Shown here: positions 43,394 to 51,818 of the stretch, piece by piece | Layout: each line of letters begins with the position of its first letter | Numbering within the stretch: the first letter of the stretch is position 1 | Assembly (NCBI RefSeq): GCF_018336975.1 | Contig: NZ_CP025572.1 | Location: forward strand, 1,707,910-1,771,909 | DNA from: Marinomonas sp. CT5 | GTDB taxonomy: Bacteria > Pseudomonadota > Gammaproteobacteria > Pseudomonadales > Marinomonadaceae | Direction of reading: 5' to 3' | DNA length: 64,000 nt | Made by a program: the position numbers and the translations under genes | Notes under the pieces: model-generated | The model's database searches: none | Told to the model about the DNA's origin: nothing | Seen by the model: the letters and a program-made list of their open reading frames with translations, nothing else

Positions 43394-44377
43394 ATGGTTC
43401 CATTTTCAATACTTGATCTTGCGCCCATTGCGGAAGGAAGTTCTGTTGCGGATTCATTGGCAATGAGCCGACGTATGATCATTGCGGCAGAAGAACACAA
43501 TTATCAACGCTTTTGGCTAGCCGAACATCATGGTATGGCGGGTGTAGCTAGTTCTGCAACCTCTGTTGTTTTGTCTCACCTTGGTGCGGCAACTTCAACA
43601 ATTCGTATCGGTTCTGGTGGCGTGATGCTTCCCAATCATTCGCCTTTGGTGATTGCAGAACAGTTTGGAACTTTGGCTGAATTATACCCTGGTCGTATTG
43701 ATTTGGGGTTGGGAAGGGCTCCTGGAACGGACATGCAAACCGCAAGAGCGCTTCGTCGTAACATGGATGCTTCTGTAGATAGCTATCCTGATGACGTTTT
43801 AGAATTGCAAGGCTTATTAGGTGATGGTGATCAGGGGATTATGGCGGTTCCTGGTCGAAATACCCATGTTCCTTTATGGATGCTAGGTTCCAGTCTATAT
43901 AGTTCTCAGGTGGCTGCTGAGTTTGGTCTGCCTTATTCTTTTGCTTCCCACTTTGCCCCTGACCAGTTGATACAGGCGCTTACGGTTTATCGCAGGAACT
44001 TCAAGCCATCTGAGCAACTTTCAAAACCACATACGATGGCGGGTGTTATGGCTGTGGTTGCTGATACAGATGAAGAGGCAAAATACTTATTTACCTCTGC
44101 CCAACAGCAATTTGTTAATTTGCGTCGCAGTCGAAATCTACCTTTTGCTCGACCTGTAGAGAAAATGGATGAAATTTGGTCACCAAGTGAAAAGCATATG
44201 GTAGAGCATATGTTGCAATATGCGATTGTTGGTTCGAAAGAGTCGGTTGCTTTTAAGCTAAAGAGCTTTGTCGATACAACTAATGTTGATGAGCTGATTA
44301 TTTCCATGCCCATTCACGATGCGGAAGCTCGTTTGAAGTCTTTGCGCTTAATGGCGGAAGTGAGGGACAGTTTTTAA
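43394..44377 (+). CDS. LLM-class flavin-dependent oxidoreductase
   Basis: A 327-residue luciferase-like monooxygenase fold protein. [17 protein letters not shown] opens the protein, [20 protein letters not shown] is near 34-53, [20 protein letters not shown] near 77 and [13 protein letters not shown] near 103, the pattern of the MsnO8/YhbW-like group. The ATG at 43394 is preferred since family members start there and GGA lies about 8 nt upstream; an ATG at 43385 adds three residues. It probably uses FMN, but the substrate is unknown. Ends before a strong terminator shared with the convergent acyltransferase gene. Confidence 0.92.
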   Translation: MVPFSILDLAPIAEGSSVADSLAMSRRMIIAAEEHNYQRFWLAEHHGMAGVASSATSVVLSHLGAATSTIRIGSGGVMLPNHSPLVIAEQFGTLAELYPGRIDLGLGRAPGTDMQTARALRRNMDASVDSYPDDVLELQGLLGDGDQGIMAVPGRNTHVPLWMLGSSLYSSQVAAEFGLPYSFASHFAPDQLIQALTVYRRNFKPSEQLSKPHTMAGVMAVVADTDEEAKYLFTSAQQQFVNLRRSRNLPFARPVEKMDEIWSPSEKHMVEHMLQYAIVGSKESVAFKLKSFVDTTNVDELIISMPIHDAEARLKSLRLMAEVRDSF

Positions 44378-44400
44378 TTTGTCCTCTTGTTAACAAAATA

Positions 44401-44441
44401 ACCCCCTGAGAGAGTCTCTTCACTTTCAGGGGGGTATTTTT
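44401..44441. terminator. Bidirectional terminator between convergent genes
   Basis: ACCCCCTGA (44401-44409) pairs with TCAGGGGGGT (44426-44435) with a 16-nt loop, followed by a T-run on the plus strand. The right end touches the stop of the convergent acyltransferase gene. Confidence 0.85.
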
Positions 44442-45363
44442 ATTTGTCGTATGGTGTTGGTGCTCCAGGGATAACAGGAGTTTTAAAACGACGATGAGAC
44501 CAAAAGTATTGTTCTTTTTTCGGTAATATCTGTGCTTCAATCAACTTATTGACCGTAGTGGCGTCTACGACTTCATCCCCAGTAGGGTAATCTTTTAATT
44601 CTTTTAGAGAGAGAAAATAGCCGTCTTTTGTGCGACCATAATCATAAAGTAATACCGTTGCTTGAGAGTTTTTTGCTAGTCGGCTTATATGGCTTAGGGT
44701 AGCGCATTGGTGGCCAAAAAATGGCGCGAATACGGAGTTGCGACGGCCATAATCTTGGTCAACTGCATACCAGACCGCTTTATTGTCTTTAAGTGACTTG
44801 ATAACGTCACGAACATTTTTGCTGTCAATTGTTTTGCTGTAAATGTGCTTGCGTTGGCGTTCCATTACCCAGTTCATAACAGGGTTTCTTTGTAGTTTAT
44901 AAATGGGATGTATATCTATAAAACGAGCCAAATGTGTGCCACAGAGATCGATAGATGAAAAGTGCGCACCGATCACAATGCAGCCTTTTCCTTTTGCAAG
45001 TGCTTTTTCTATAACATCCTGATCACTGAAGCTGACTTTAGGTATTGTTTTGTCTCTGTCTTGAAACCAAGAGTTAAACATTTCAAAAATACCTACGCCC
45101 ATACTAGCAAAATGCGCTTTTGCTAGTGATTTTCTTTCTGATGTTGGCATCTCAGGAAAACATAGGCGTAAGTTAATATTGCAAATACGTCTTCTGTTGG
45201 CACTTAAGAAATAGATCAATCTGCCTAAATTGGTTCCTAAAAAATTTTGGATAGGCCAAGGTAAAAAACTAACAATAAAAATAATGCCCATACTTAGCCA
45301 AGTTAGCCAATGCTTCGGGCCTATAAAGTTTTTGATACTTTTGTTTAATGTGCTTTTAGCCAC
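44440..45363 (-). CDS. Lipid A biosynthesis acyltransferase (LpxL/HtrB family)
   Basis: A 307-residue inner-membrane acyltransferase that adds a secondary acyl chain to lipid A. One membrane segment near the N-terminus (WLSMGIIFIVSFLPWPI) is followed by the catalytic HxxxxD motif in GAHFSSIDLCG near 125, and VDQDYGRRNSVFAPFFG near 195 is typical of the family. The start is GTG at 45363, with GGAGGGG just upstream; this overlaps the kdkA stop by 8 bp and trims 25 codons from the longest frame. Coupled translation with kdkA is likely. Whether the donor is laurate or another chain cannot be told. Confidence 0.92.
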   Translation of the reverse strand: MAKSTLNKSIKNFIGPKHWLTWLSMGIIFIVSFLPWPIQNFLGTNLGRLIYFLSANRRRICNINLRLCFPEMPTSERKSLAKAHFASMGVGIFEMFNSWFQDRDKTIPKVSFSDQDVIEKALAKGKGCIVIGAHFSSIDLCGTHLARFIDIHPIYKLQRNPVMNWVMERQRKHIYSKTIDSKNVRDVIKSLKDNKAVWYAVDQDYGRRNSVFAPFFGHQCATLSHISRLAKNSQATVLLYDYGRTKDGYFLSLKELKDYPTGDEVVDATTVNKLIEAQILPKKEQYFWSHRRFKTPVIPGAPTPYDK

Positions 45364-46066
45364 GATACCCCTCCAAAAAAGTCTGCCACTGTTCTTCAGA
45401 AACATAAAAATTTGCGTGTTTATTGGATTCTTTATCAATCGAGCGTTTTAAGCGGTTGATGTTGGATTGCATCCAATCTTTATTGGGGGATCTTTGTTCA
45501 CATTTATCGAAATCGATAACCCAGGTTTTTTGTTGGTTATCAATCATGATGTTGTGGCAATTTAGATCTGAGTGATAAATGCCATTGTTATGGAACTGTT
45601 TTATCACGCGTCCTATGTTGCTCCAATCTACATCCTTGCTTTGGTTCTCTTTTATTATGTCGAATAAATCACGTGCGTTAGGAATGGTTTCGGTAAGTAA
45701 TGAGGCCTGATAAAAGCCAAATTGAACGGTGAAAAGTCCACCAATAGGCTTGGGAACAGGAAGGGATAGTTCGTTCATTTTTTCTAACAAATTGAGCTCT
45801 AGCCAAGGTCGTGTTTTTTTACAATCTACGAAAAGAAAGCGACTTTTATTGAATTTTGCGATAAATCCACCACGTCGATAACGGCGTATGACGAATTGGC
45901 CAAATTCACTATTAATAAACCACACTGCACCACGACCATTTCCTGTGCCAGTAAGTGCGTGTTGTGACTGCCAGAATGAAGGGTCAAACCATGATGTTGA
46001 AATAGGCAAAGTTAAATTGCTTTTTAATAAAGTCGTATTTGGCGATATTTTAATGGTTTGTGGCAT
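45356..46066 (-). CDS. kdkA: 3-deoxy-D-manno-octulosonic acid kinase KdkA
   Basis: A 236-residue kinase that phosphorylates O-4 of the Kdo residue of LPS at the cytosolic face. The kinase-fold motifs are RRYRRGGFIAKFNKSRFLF near 60-78, the catalytic loop HSDLNCHNIMID near 167-178 (catalytic Asp in SDL) and the metal site WVIDFDKCE near 186. The N-terminal DPSFWQSQHALTGTGNGRGA matches KdkA. It diverges from a heptosyltransferase gene and overlaps the downstream lipid A acyltransferase, an LPS inner-core context. A Kdo kinase suggests a phosphorylated mono-Kdo core. Confidence 0.94.
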   Translation of the reverse strand: MPQTIKISPNTTLLKSNLTLPISTSWFDPSFWQSQHALTGTGNGRGAVWFINSEFGQFVIRRYRRGGFIAKFNKSRFLFVDCKKTRPWLELNLLEKMNELSLPVPKPIGGLFTVQFGFYQASLLTETIPNARDLFDIIKENQSKDVDWSNIGRVIKQFHNNGIYHSDLNCHNIMIDNQQKTWVIDFDKCEQRSPNKDWMQSNINRLKRSIDKESNKHANFYVSEEQWQTFLEGYRG

Positions 46067-46132
46067 ATTGCTCGCTTTAATTAGGTGTTACTTGATGTTT
46101 ATAAACTTGGACACATTCAAGGTTGAGTATTC

Positions 46133-46138
46133 TATAAT
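46133..46138 (+). promoter_or_regulatory. -10 box for the heptosyltransferase gene
   Basis: A perfect TATAAT lies 35 bp before the ATG of the GT9 gene, in the 106-bp divergent gap with kdkA. The best -35 hexamer at 17-bp spacing (GACACA) is poor. Confidence 0.45.
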
Positions 46139-46172
46139 ACTTGCCGAATTTAAGCAGCCCTAAGAGGAAGAC

Positions 46173-47180
46173 ATGCAACAAGAGAATATTCAACAAATTG
46201 CCGTGGTTCGTTTGTCTGCATTGGGGGATGTTTGTCATGCCGTAGCGGTTGTTCAGGCCCTGATGAAAGTGTACCCAGCGGCAAAAATCACTTGGATTAC
46301 TTCACCTTTGGAGGCTAATCTGGTTCGTCTGTTAAAAGGCGTTGAAGTAATTGAATACGATAAGAAAACAGGTTTTTCTGGAATGTTTGAGTTGAGAAAG
46401 CAGCTCAAACATATTCGCTTTGATGCCTTATTGCACCTGCAGTGGTCATCAAGATCCAGTGTGCTGACACGTATGCTCAAAGTAAAAAGGCGTATTGGTT
46501 TTTCATTGTCTCGATCACGGGAAAAACAGAATTGGTTTGTGAATGAACTGGCTCCAGAGCCAAGAGGCTATCATGTATTGGATTCATTTTTGTCGATAGC
46601 GAGTGTTTTAGGTGTCAAAGATGTGAGTTTTCCGTGTGAGTTAGATTTGCCTGATAATCCTCTTAAACTCTCTAGCCCCTATGTGGTTGTCAATCCTTGT
46701 GGCTCTAAAATCGAAAAGAATTGGACCTTGGAGGGAAATCGAGCTGTGATCAATCGTATTTTAGAGAAGGGGTTTACGCCTATTCTAACTGGTGGGCCGT
46801 CAGCGCTAGAAGTGAATTTTGCTCAGGAGATTGAGTCGGGCATAAAAGGCGTGGTGAATTTAGTCGGTAAAACTTCGGTTGAGTCCATGTGTGCTCTAAT
46901 AAAAGACGCTTTACTTGTTGTTAGTCCTGATACTGGCCCAGCGCATATTGCCACTTTAGTTGGGACGCCTGTTTTGGGATTATATGCTTTATCAAATCCA
47001 AAGCGTACGGGGCCTTATCAAGATTTAGATAACGTGGTGAGTGTATATGAAGAGCTTGCTGAAAAGGAATACAATAAACCTGTTGCTGATTTGCCTTGGG
47101 CGACAACGGTGCATGACCCTAAGGCCATGCAGCATATTCGTATTGATCAAGTTTTGGCTGTGCTAGACACGCTTGTTTAG
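46173..47180 (+). CDS. Glycosyltransferase family 9 (LPS heptosyltransferase)
   Basis: A 335-residue GT-B fold transferase. The N-terminal VVRLSALGDVCHAVAVVQAL near 11-30 is the GT9 signature, RIGFSLSRSR follows near 108, and the donor-binding C-terminal half shows VVNPCGSKIEKNWTLE near 172 and VSPDTGPAHIATLVGTPVLG near 250-269 with the SPDTG motif. It should add heptose from an ADP-heptose donor to the LPS inner core. GAGGAAG precedes the ATG. Divergent from kdkA. It cannot be assigned to heptosyltransferase I or II from sequence alone. Confidence 0.9.
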   Translation: MQQENIQQIAVVRLSALGDVCHAVAVVQALMKVYPAAKITWITSPLEANLVRLLKGVEVIEYDKKTGFSGMFELRKQLKHIRFDALLHLQWSSRSSVLTRMLKVKRRIGFSLSRSREKQNWFVNELAPEPRGYHVLDSFLSIASVLGVKDVSFPCELDLPDNPLKLSSPYVVVNPCGSKIEKNWTLEGNRAVINRILEKGFTPILTGGPSALEVNFAQEIESGIKGVVNLVGKTSVESMCALIKDALLVVSPDTGPAHIATLVGTPVLGLYALSNPKRTGPYQDLDNVVSVYEELAEKEYNKPVADLPWATTVHDPKAMQHIRIDQVLAVLDTLV

Positions 47181-47185
47181 CAGAA

Positions 47186-48145
47186 TTATTGAGTTAGAGA
47201 TTGCTCCGCTAGTTTAAGATCTAATGTTGCCTTTAGTAGCTTATATAGCTGAATAGAGGCATCAATTTCTTCTTTTCTATTGGTTAAACTTTCGATATTT
47301 AAGCCAAGTGGAACCCCCAGCGGTAGGGCGGTTTCAATAATTTGCTCTAAGGCATTTCGGCAGATTTTGATGGACTCTTCTAATGGTGCTGTAGCATCTA
47401 AAATACGATGCTTAGTAGCTTCTGGAACCGAGATACCAAGCCATTCCATGAACTCAAGTGTTTTTGCGCTGCCACAGGGAGTGAAGGTTAAAATGATGCG
47501 CTTGGGCGTTTCGCCTTTTTCTTTGCAAGTTCTTGCGTAGCGACTAATAAGATCCGCTGTCGCTTGGTGGTTGTACACCGCTTGTGAGATAAAAAACTCA
47601 CAGCCTGATGCCGATTTTTTTAGTAATCGTAAATGCTCGTCACCTTTTTTCTCATGACGCTCGGCAATAGTCACCCCGCCCAAATTAAAGTTATGTGGTG
47701 AGGATTTTAATGTCTCATAAGCTTGCGGTAATGGCAGCTTGATGTCGCTATCTGAAGAGGGAGAACCCACTAAGACCAAATCACGAATACCATACTGCTC
47801 CCAAGCTTCTGATAACCAGCCTGAGAATTCTTCTGAACTGCGAGATGATACAGATTTATACGTAATTACAGGCTTATCTGATTGTTGATGAAGGCGCTTT
47901 GACCATGCTCTAGGGTCATGGGTCTCCATAAATGGAAAGGGTCTTGGCTTGTCAATTCGGCTGGTTTCGTCTTGAATGTCATAAACGATTAAACCATCGA
48001 CGTCGATATTATCAAGGCGAGCGAGCAGTTTCTGACTGACTTCCTCTAGCTGCTTTTCGTCAAAAGAAGACTTGGGTGGGGTTGTTCCAATAAAGTAAAC
48101 CCCTCTACTAGGGTCTTGGAGCTTTGTTGCGATTTCCGATTTCAT
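47186..48145 (-). CDS. Methylenetetrahydrofolate reductase-like protein
   Basis: A 319-residue TIM-barrel protein of the MetF superfamily, divergent from the canonical MetF. DGLIVYDIQDETSR near 50-63 is in the region that holds the catalytic Glu and folate contacts, LVLVGSPSSD near 123 aligns with the FAD-binding segment, and FNLGGVTIAERHEKKGDEHL near 152-171 and CEFFISQAVYN near 180 follow the usual order. The substrate and electron donor are uncertain, and it may be a paralogue with a different role. Convergent with the heptosyltransferase gene, 5 bp apart. Confidence 0.75.
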   Translation of the reverse strand: MKSEIATKLQDPSRGVYFIGTTPPKSSFDEKQLEEVSQKLLARLDNIDVDGLIVYDIQDETSRIDKPRPFPFMETHDPRAWSKRLHQQSDKPVITYKSVSSRSSEEFSGWLSEAWEQYGIRDLVLVGSPSSDSDIKLPLPQAYETLKSSPHNFNLGGVTIAERHEKKGDEHLRLLKKSASGCEFFISQAVYNHQATADLISRYARTCKEKGETPKRIILTFTPCGSAKTLEFMEWLGISVPEATKHRILDATAPLEESIKICRNALEQIIETALPLGVPLGLNIESLTNRKEEIDASIQLYKLLKATLDLKLAEQSLTQ

Positions 48146-48312
48146 AATGTCACACTCTATATAAACAAAGCAGAAAATGGTGAAAGTTTTTGTTCTGCGT
48201 TTCGTTATGTTTGTTGTTGATATTCTAACAGTGAAATGAATTCAAGGCTTTGCTTAGAAGCTGAATAAAATTGTAGATAAAGTGAGGTTCGCTAATCTTA
48301 TGGTGAGAAATT

Positions 48313-48858
48313 ATGGCAAATATTGAATTAAAAGGGTTTTCAGAAGCAACATCCTCTAGTTTGCCACCTGTTCATGATTGGAATCCCCCTTTTTGTGGTG
48401 ATATGGATATGGTGATTAAAGCCAATGGAGAGTGGTTTCATGAAGGTGGAAAAATTAAGCGCTCTGCCATGGTGACCGTGTTTAGTCGAATATTATGGTT
48501 TGAAAAAGGTGAGCACTTTTTGGTGACGCCTGTAGAGAAGGTGCGTATACAGGTTGAAGATGCGCCTTTTCTTGTTACTACTTGGCAATGGGTCAGTACA
48601 GAATCGGGTCGTGCTATAGAGCTTAGGACTCAAACGGATGATGTTTTGGTGTTAGGTGTCGATTGTGATATTTGGATGGACTCGTTCAAAAATGAAGAAC
48701 GCCCCTATGTTTCTATGCGCTATGGAATGAAGGCTTTGGTAGGACGTAATGTGTTTTATGGTCTAGTTGAGAGCCTTGAAAGGGTTGTTACCGCGAAAGG
48801 TGAGGGAATGGGCTTAATAAGTGCAGGTAAAAGCTATCTTTTAATGCAAGAGGAATAA
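48313..48858 (+). CDS. DUF1285 domain protein
   Basis: A 181-residue protein matching DUF1285: PPVHDWNPPFCGDMDMVI near 18-35, GEWFHEGGKIKRSAMVTVFS near 39-58 and the repeat-like FLVTPVEKVRIQVEDAPF near 70. GGTGAGA lies close before the ATG. It appears cytosolic. The family is common in proteobacteria but its role is not established. It is followed after 87 bp by the SrmB-like helicase gene, with a separate -10-like TATAAT between them. Confidence 0.88.
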   Translation: MANIELKGFSEATSSSLPPVHDWNPPFCGDMDMVIKANGEWFHEGGKIKRSAMVTVFSRILWFEKGEHFLVTPVEKVRIQVEDAPFLVTTWQWVSTESGRAIELRTQTDDVLVLGVDCDIWMDSFKNEERPYVSMRYGMKALVGRNVFYGLVESLERVVTAKGEGMGLISAGKSYLLMQEE

Positions 48859-48879
48859 CGAATTTACGCTTGTCTAGGT

Positions 48880-48885
48880 TATAAT
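48880..48885 (+). promoter_or_regulatory. -10 box upstream of the SrmB-like helicase gene
   Basis: A perfect TATAAT 61 bp before the helicase start, without a good -35 hexamer at normal spacing. It is a weak candidate for an internal promoter separating the helicase from DUF1285. Confidence 0.4.
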
Positions 48886-48945
48886 GCTCGTAGTCGGCGT
48901 GATGCTTAAGTTGCGTAATATTTTTGTTTTGAAAGGGGTGTTTTT

Positions 48946-50292
48946 TTGTTATTCGAAGAATTTGGTTTTGATAATCGCATTTTGAAGTCCATTAGCCATT
49001 TGGGATTTGATGAGGCCACTGAAATTCAGACTCGCGCTATTCCAGAAGCGATGGCTGGCCGTGATTTATTGGCGTCGTCAAAAACAGGTTCGGGAAAAAC
49101 ACTTGCCTATCTTTTGCCTGCTCTGCATCGGGTTTATAAGAAAAAAGCCTTGTCCAAACGTGACCCTAGGGTTGTTGTTCTCGTGCCGACTCGCGAGTTG
49201 GCAAAGCAAGTGTTTGGTCAATTAAGACTTTTGTTAGCCGGAAGTCGTCTCACTTCCATTTTGATTCAAGGTGGTGAGAATTTTAACGATCAGCATAAAT
49301 CCTTACAGAAAGACCCTCATTTTATTGTCGCTACACCTGGACGATTGGTCGATCATTTAAAGCAGCGCCATGTCTTTCTAGAAGGGCTTGAGTTGCTGAT
49401 TTTGGATGAAGCAGACCGAATGCTAGATCTAGGCTTTGCTGATGCTATGCGTGCCATCAATGACGCTGCGAATCATCGCCAACGTCAGACCTTATTTTTT
49501 TCTGCAACATTAGATAATACCGAAGTCAGTGAGATTGCAGGCGAACTGTTGCGAGAGCCGTCTCGAGTTGCCATTGGGCAAGGGTTTGATGAGCACACTG
49601 ACATTTCCCAGCATGTTTTGCTTTGCGATCATTTGGATCACAAAGAGGCTTTGTTAAAGCACTTATTGGTTGGGCAAACAATCAAACAAGCGATTGTTTT
49701 TACCGCCACTAAAAATGACACTGTGCGTTTGTCTGAAATGATTGCTGATTGGGGGCTAACGACTCAAGCTTTGAATGGTAACTTATCCCAAAGTGCCCGA
49801 AATAAAGTAATGGAAAGCTTTGCAAAAGGGCAATTTGATGTACTGGTAAGTACTGATGTGGCTTCGCGTGGTTTGGATATTGCTAGTGTTTCCCATGTCT
49901 TCAACTTTGATTTGCCTAAGCAAGCGGAAGAGTTTGTTCACCGAACTGGGCGTACTGGCCGTGCTGGTTTTAAAGGCGATGCCTATTCTTTGGTTGGTCC
50001 AAAAGATTGGGTAAATTTCAAAGCCATAGAGGCTTTCTTGCAAAAAACCTTCACGACAGAATCTATAGAAGGACTGGAGCCTAAGTTTAAAGGATTACAG
50101 CCTCCTAAGCCTGCTTGCACAGAGTCTAAAAAAGGTGGTGCTAAGGTTCAGACTAAGACATCGAAAAAGACAAGTAAAAAGCCCGCACGCAAAGCGCGTT
50201 TCCATGATAATCAACAAGATGGCTTTGAGGCATTTAAATTACCTCCTAAACGGTTTGCGTCGACAAACAATGTCGGCGATGAAGATGAGTAG
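48946..50292 (+). CDS. DEAD-box RNA helicase, SrmB-like
   Basis: A 448-residue helicase. The Q motif is FDEATEIQTRAIPEAM near 26-41, Walker A SSKTGSGKT near 49, PTRELA, the DEAD box LDEADRMLDLGF near 150, SATLDN near 186 and HRTGRTGRAGFKG in the second domain. A Lys/Thr/Ser-rich basic tail (about 385-425) replaces a folded RNA-binding domain, as in SrmB and RhlE relatives, which act in 50S assembly and cold adaptation. The start is TTG at 48946 with AAGGGG 8 nt upstream. No other helicase-specific feature allows a firm symbol. Confidence 0.9.
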   Translation: MLFEEFGFDNRILKSISHLGFDEATEIQTRAIPEAMAGRDLLASSKTGSGKTLAYLLPALHRVYKKKALSKRDPRVVVLVPTRELAKQVFGQLRLLLAGSRLTSILIQGGENFNDQHKSLQKDPHFIVATPGRLVDHLKQRHVFLEGLELLILDEADRMLDLGFADAMRAINDAANHRQRQTLFFSATLDNTEVSEIAGELLREPSRVAIGQGFDEHTDISQHVLLCDHLDHKEALLKHLLVGQTIKQAIVFTATKNDTVRLSEMIADWGLTTQALNGNLSQSARNKVMESFAKGQFDVLVSTDVASRGLDIASVSHVFNFDLPKQAEEFVHRTGRTGRAGFKGDAYSLVGPKDWVNFKAIEAFLQKTFTTESIEGLEPKFKGLQPPKPACTESKKGGAKVQTKTSKKTSKKPARKARFHDNQQDGFEAFKLPPKRFASTNNVGDEDE

Positions 50293-50480
50293 TGTTCGTT
50301 ATTTTTTGTTAATTTATACAATGAGTTAGATTTTATTAATTGACAGATGAGCTGTATTCACGATATTGGTTAAGTAATATGCAATTTAACCTGTAAAACC
50401 TGAGTGAGTTTGAAAGGAAGGAATAGCTACATTCATTCTTGCTCAGAAGGAGTGTACTTTTACTTACTTTCTTATCTATT

Positions 50481-50489
50481 GGAGATAGG
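50481..50489 (+). promoter_or_regulatory. Ribosome binding site that places the LysR start at an ATT codon
   Basis: GGAGATAGG at 50481-50489 lies 8 nt (from GGAG) before ATT at 50493, the codon where the protein family begins. No ATG, GTG or TTG with a ribosome site is in frame near it. Confidence 0.5.
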
Positions 50490-50492
50490 CCT

Positions 50493-51389
50493 ATTAATCG
50501 TTTACCCCCTTTAAACTCATTGAAGTGTTTTGAATCTGCGGCGCGTCACGGCAGTTTCAATAAAGCAGCTAAGGAATTGTCTGTAACACCTTCTGCGATT
50601 AGCCATCAAATCAAAGGTTTAGAAAGCTTTCTTGGTATTGAGCTATTTCGCCGTACTAAGCGTAAAGTGATCTTAACCGAAGCTGGGGAATCCTACCTAA
50701 AGCCAATAAGAAGCATTTTTGAGCAACTGGAAAATGCGACGGCTGAGCTGAAAAGTAAGCAAAAATCAGGCTCATTAAGGCTAGCTGTAGCGCCAGCTTT
50801 TTTGACTCGTTGGTTAATGCCAAGAATGGAGAGTTTCCAGCGCCAATATCCAGATATTGAAATTGAAATAAGTTCTTCTACTGGCTTGGTTGATTTTGCG
50901 GCTGGCGATATCGATATGGCTGTGTATTTTGGTTACGGCGATTGGGATGACGTAGAATCTCATTTTTTAACTCCAGCCAAACTGTCACCCGTGTGTAACC
51001 CCAAATTGATTCGTCCTGATCAGCCAATTAATACGCCGGAGGATATGCGTTTTTATCCTTTGCTTCATGTCGCCAAACGCAAAGATGAATGGCATGATTG
51101 GCTGAAGCAAAATGGCTTGGATCCTAAGGTATTTCGTCGCGGTTTGATGTTTTCCAGTGGTTCTTTAACGGCTGGGGCGGCGGCACAAGGCTTAGGTATT
51201 TCTTTATCCAATGTGGACTTGGTAATGCCTGAAATTGAAGCTGGTACATTAAAAGTACTTTTTGATCAGCCTTTGGTGACAGCAAGGTCTTTTTATCTCG
51301 TTTATGAAAAGCGACGTTCTGTTACCTCGGCTATGTCGGCATTCAAAGAATGGATAATTGAAGAAATGGTTGGCAATAAGACGACATAA
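50493..51389 (+). CDS. LysR-family regulator, GcvA type, possible AUU start
   Basis: About 298 residues from the proposed ATT start. RLPPLNSLKCFESAARHGSF opens the protein, followed by helix-turn-helix NKAAKELSVTPSAISHQIKG and an effector domain from about residue 95, the pattern of GcvA-like regulators. The frame is open upstream to a TTG at 50439, which would add 18 residues and lacks a ribosome site. GcvA proteins start at the residue just before RLPPLN, which here is coded ATT AAT with a good ribosome site upstream. So initiation at AUU, as in infC, is plausible; initiation at TTG 50439 is the alternative. Targets unknown. Confidence 0.85.
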   Translation: MNRLPPLNSLKCFESAARHGSFNKAAKELSVTPSAISHQIKGLESFLGIELFRRTKRKVILTEAGESYLKPIRSIFEQLENATAELKSKQKSGSLRLAVAPAFLTRWLMPRMESFQRQYPDIEIEISSSTGLVDFAAGDIDMAVYFGYGDWDDVESHFLTPAKLSPVCNPKLIRPDQPINTPEDMRFYPLLHVAKRKDEWHDWLKQNGLDPKVFRRGLMFSSGSLTAGAAAQGLGISLSNVDLVMPEIEAGTLKVLFDQPLVTARSFYLVYEKRRSVTSAMSAFKEWIIEEMVGNKTT

Positions 51390-51443
51390 ATGTATTTTGC
51401 CCTGATGAAAGCGTATTTCTAAAACGTAAATGAGATCTTGTAT

Positions 51444-51734
51444 ATGAGTACAGCGTTAACAGTAAACAGTTATTTTAATGATCAAGTTAAGTCTATTGCA
51501 TTGAATAATGCGGAAGGCGTATCAACAGTTGGTGTTATGGCGGTTGGTGAATATGAGTTTGGAACCAGTCAGCGAGAATATATGACGGTTGTTTCAGGGG
51601 TTTTAACGGTGAAATTGCCTACTGAAGAGGATTGGAAGACATTCAATAAGGGAGAGACCTTTATTGTTGAAGCAAACCAAAAATTTCAGGTGAAGGTGTC
51701 TGAGACGACAGCTTATCTTTGTCGTTATGAATAA
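51444..51734 (+). CDS. ppnP: Pyrimidine/purine nucleoside phosphorylase PpnP
   Basis: A 96-residue single-domain cupin that phosphorolyses several nucleosides. The family pattern is visible from [13 protein letters not shown] through [34 protein letters not shown] near 50-64 and the C-terminal TAYLCRYE. The ATG at 51444 is used; TTG 51438 would add two residues. It lies 54 bp after the LysR gene and ends before a strong terminator, so it could be in the same transcript. Formerly called YaiE/DUF1255. Confidence 0.93.
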   Translation: MSTALTVNSYFNDQVKSIALNNAEGVSTVGVMAVGEYEFGTSQREYMTVVSGVLTVKLPTEEDWKTFNKGETFIVEANQKFQVKVSETTAYLCRYE

Positions 51735-51773
51735 TCTGTTATTTTAAGCGTCACAGTGGTGGTGCTTTGGTAT

Positions 51774-51802
51774 AAAAAAGGGCTGAAAACAGCCCTTTTT
51801 TT
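51774..51802. terminator. Bidirectional terminator between ppnP and mltD
   Basis: AAAAAAGGGCTG (51774-51785) pairs with CAGCCCTTTTTT (51790-51801) around AAAA, ending in seven T. It serves ppnP and probably the convergent mltD gene. Confidence 0.92.
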
Positions 51803-51818
51803 ATGTCTGAAAACCGTC

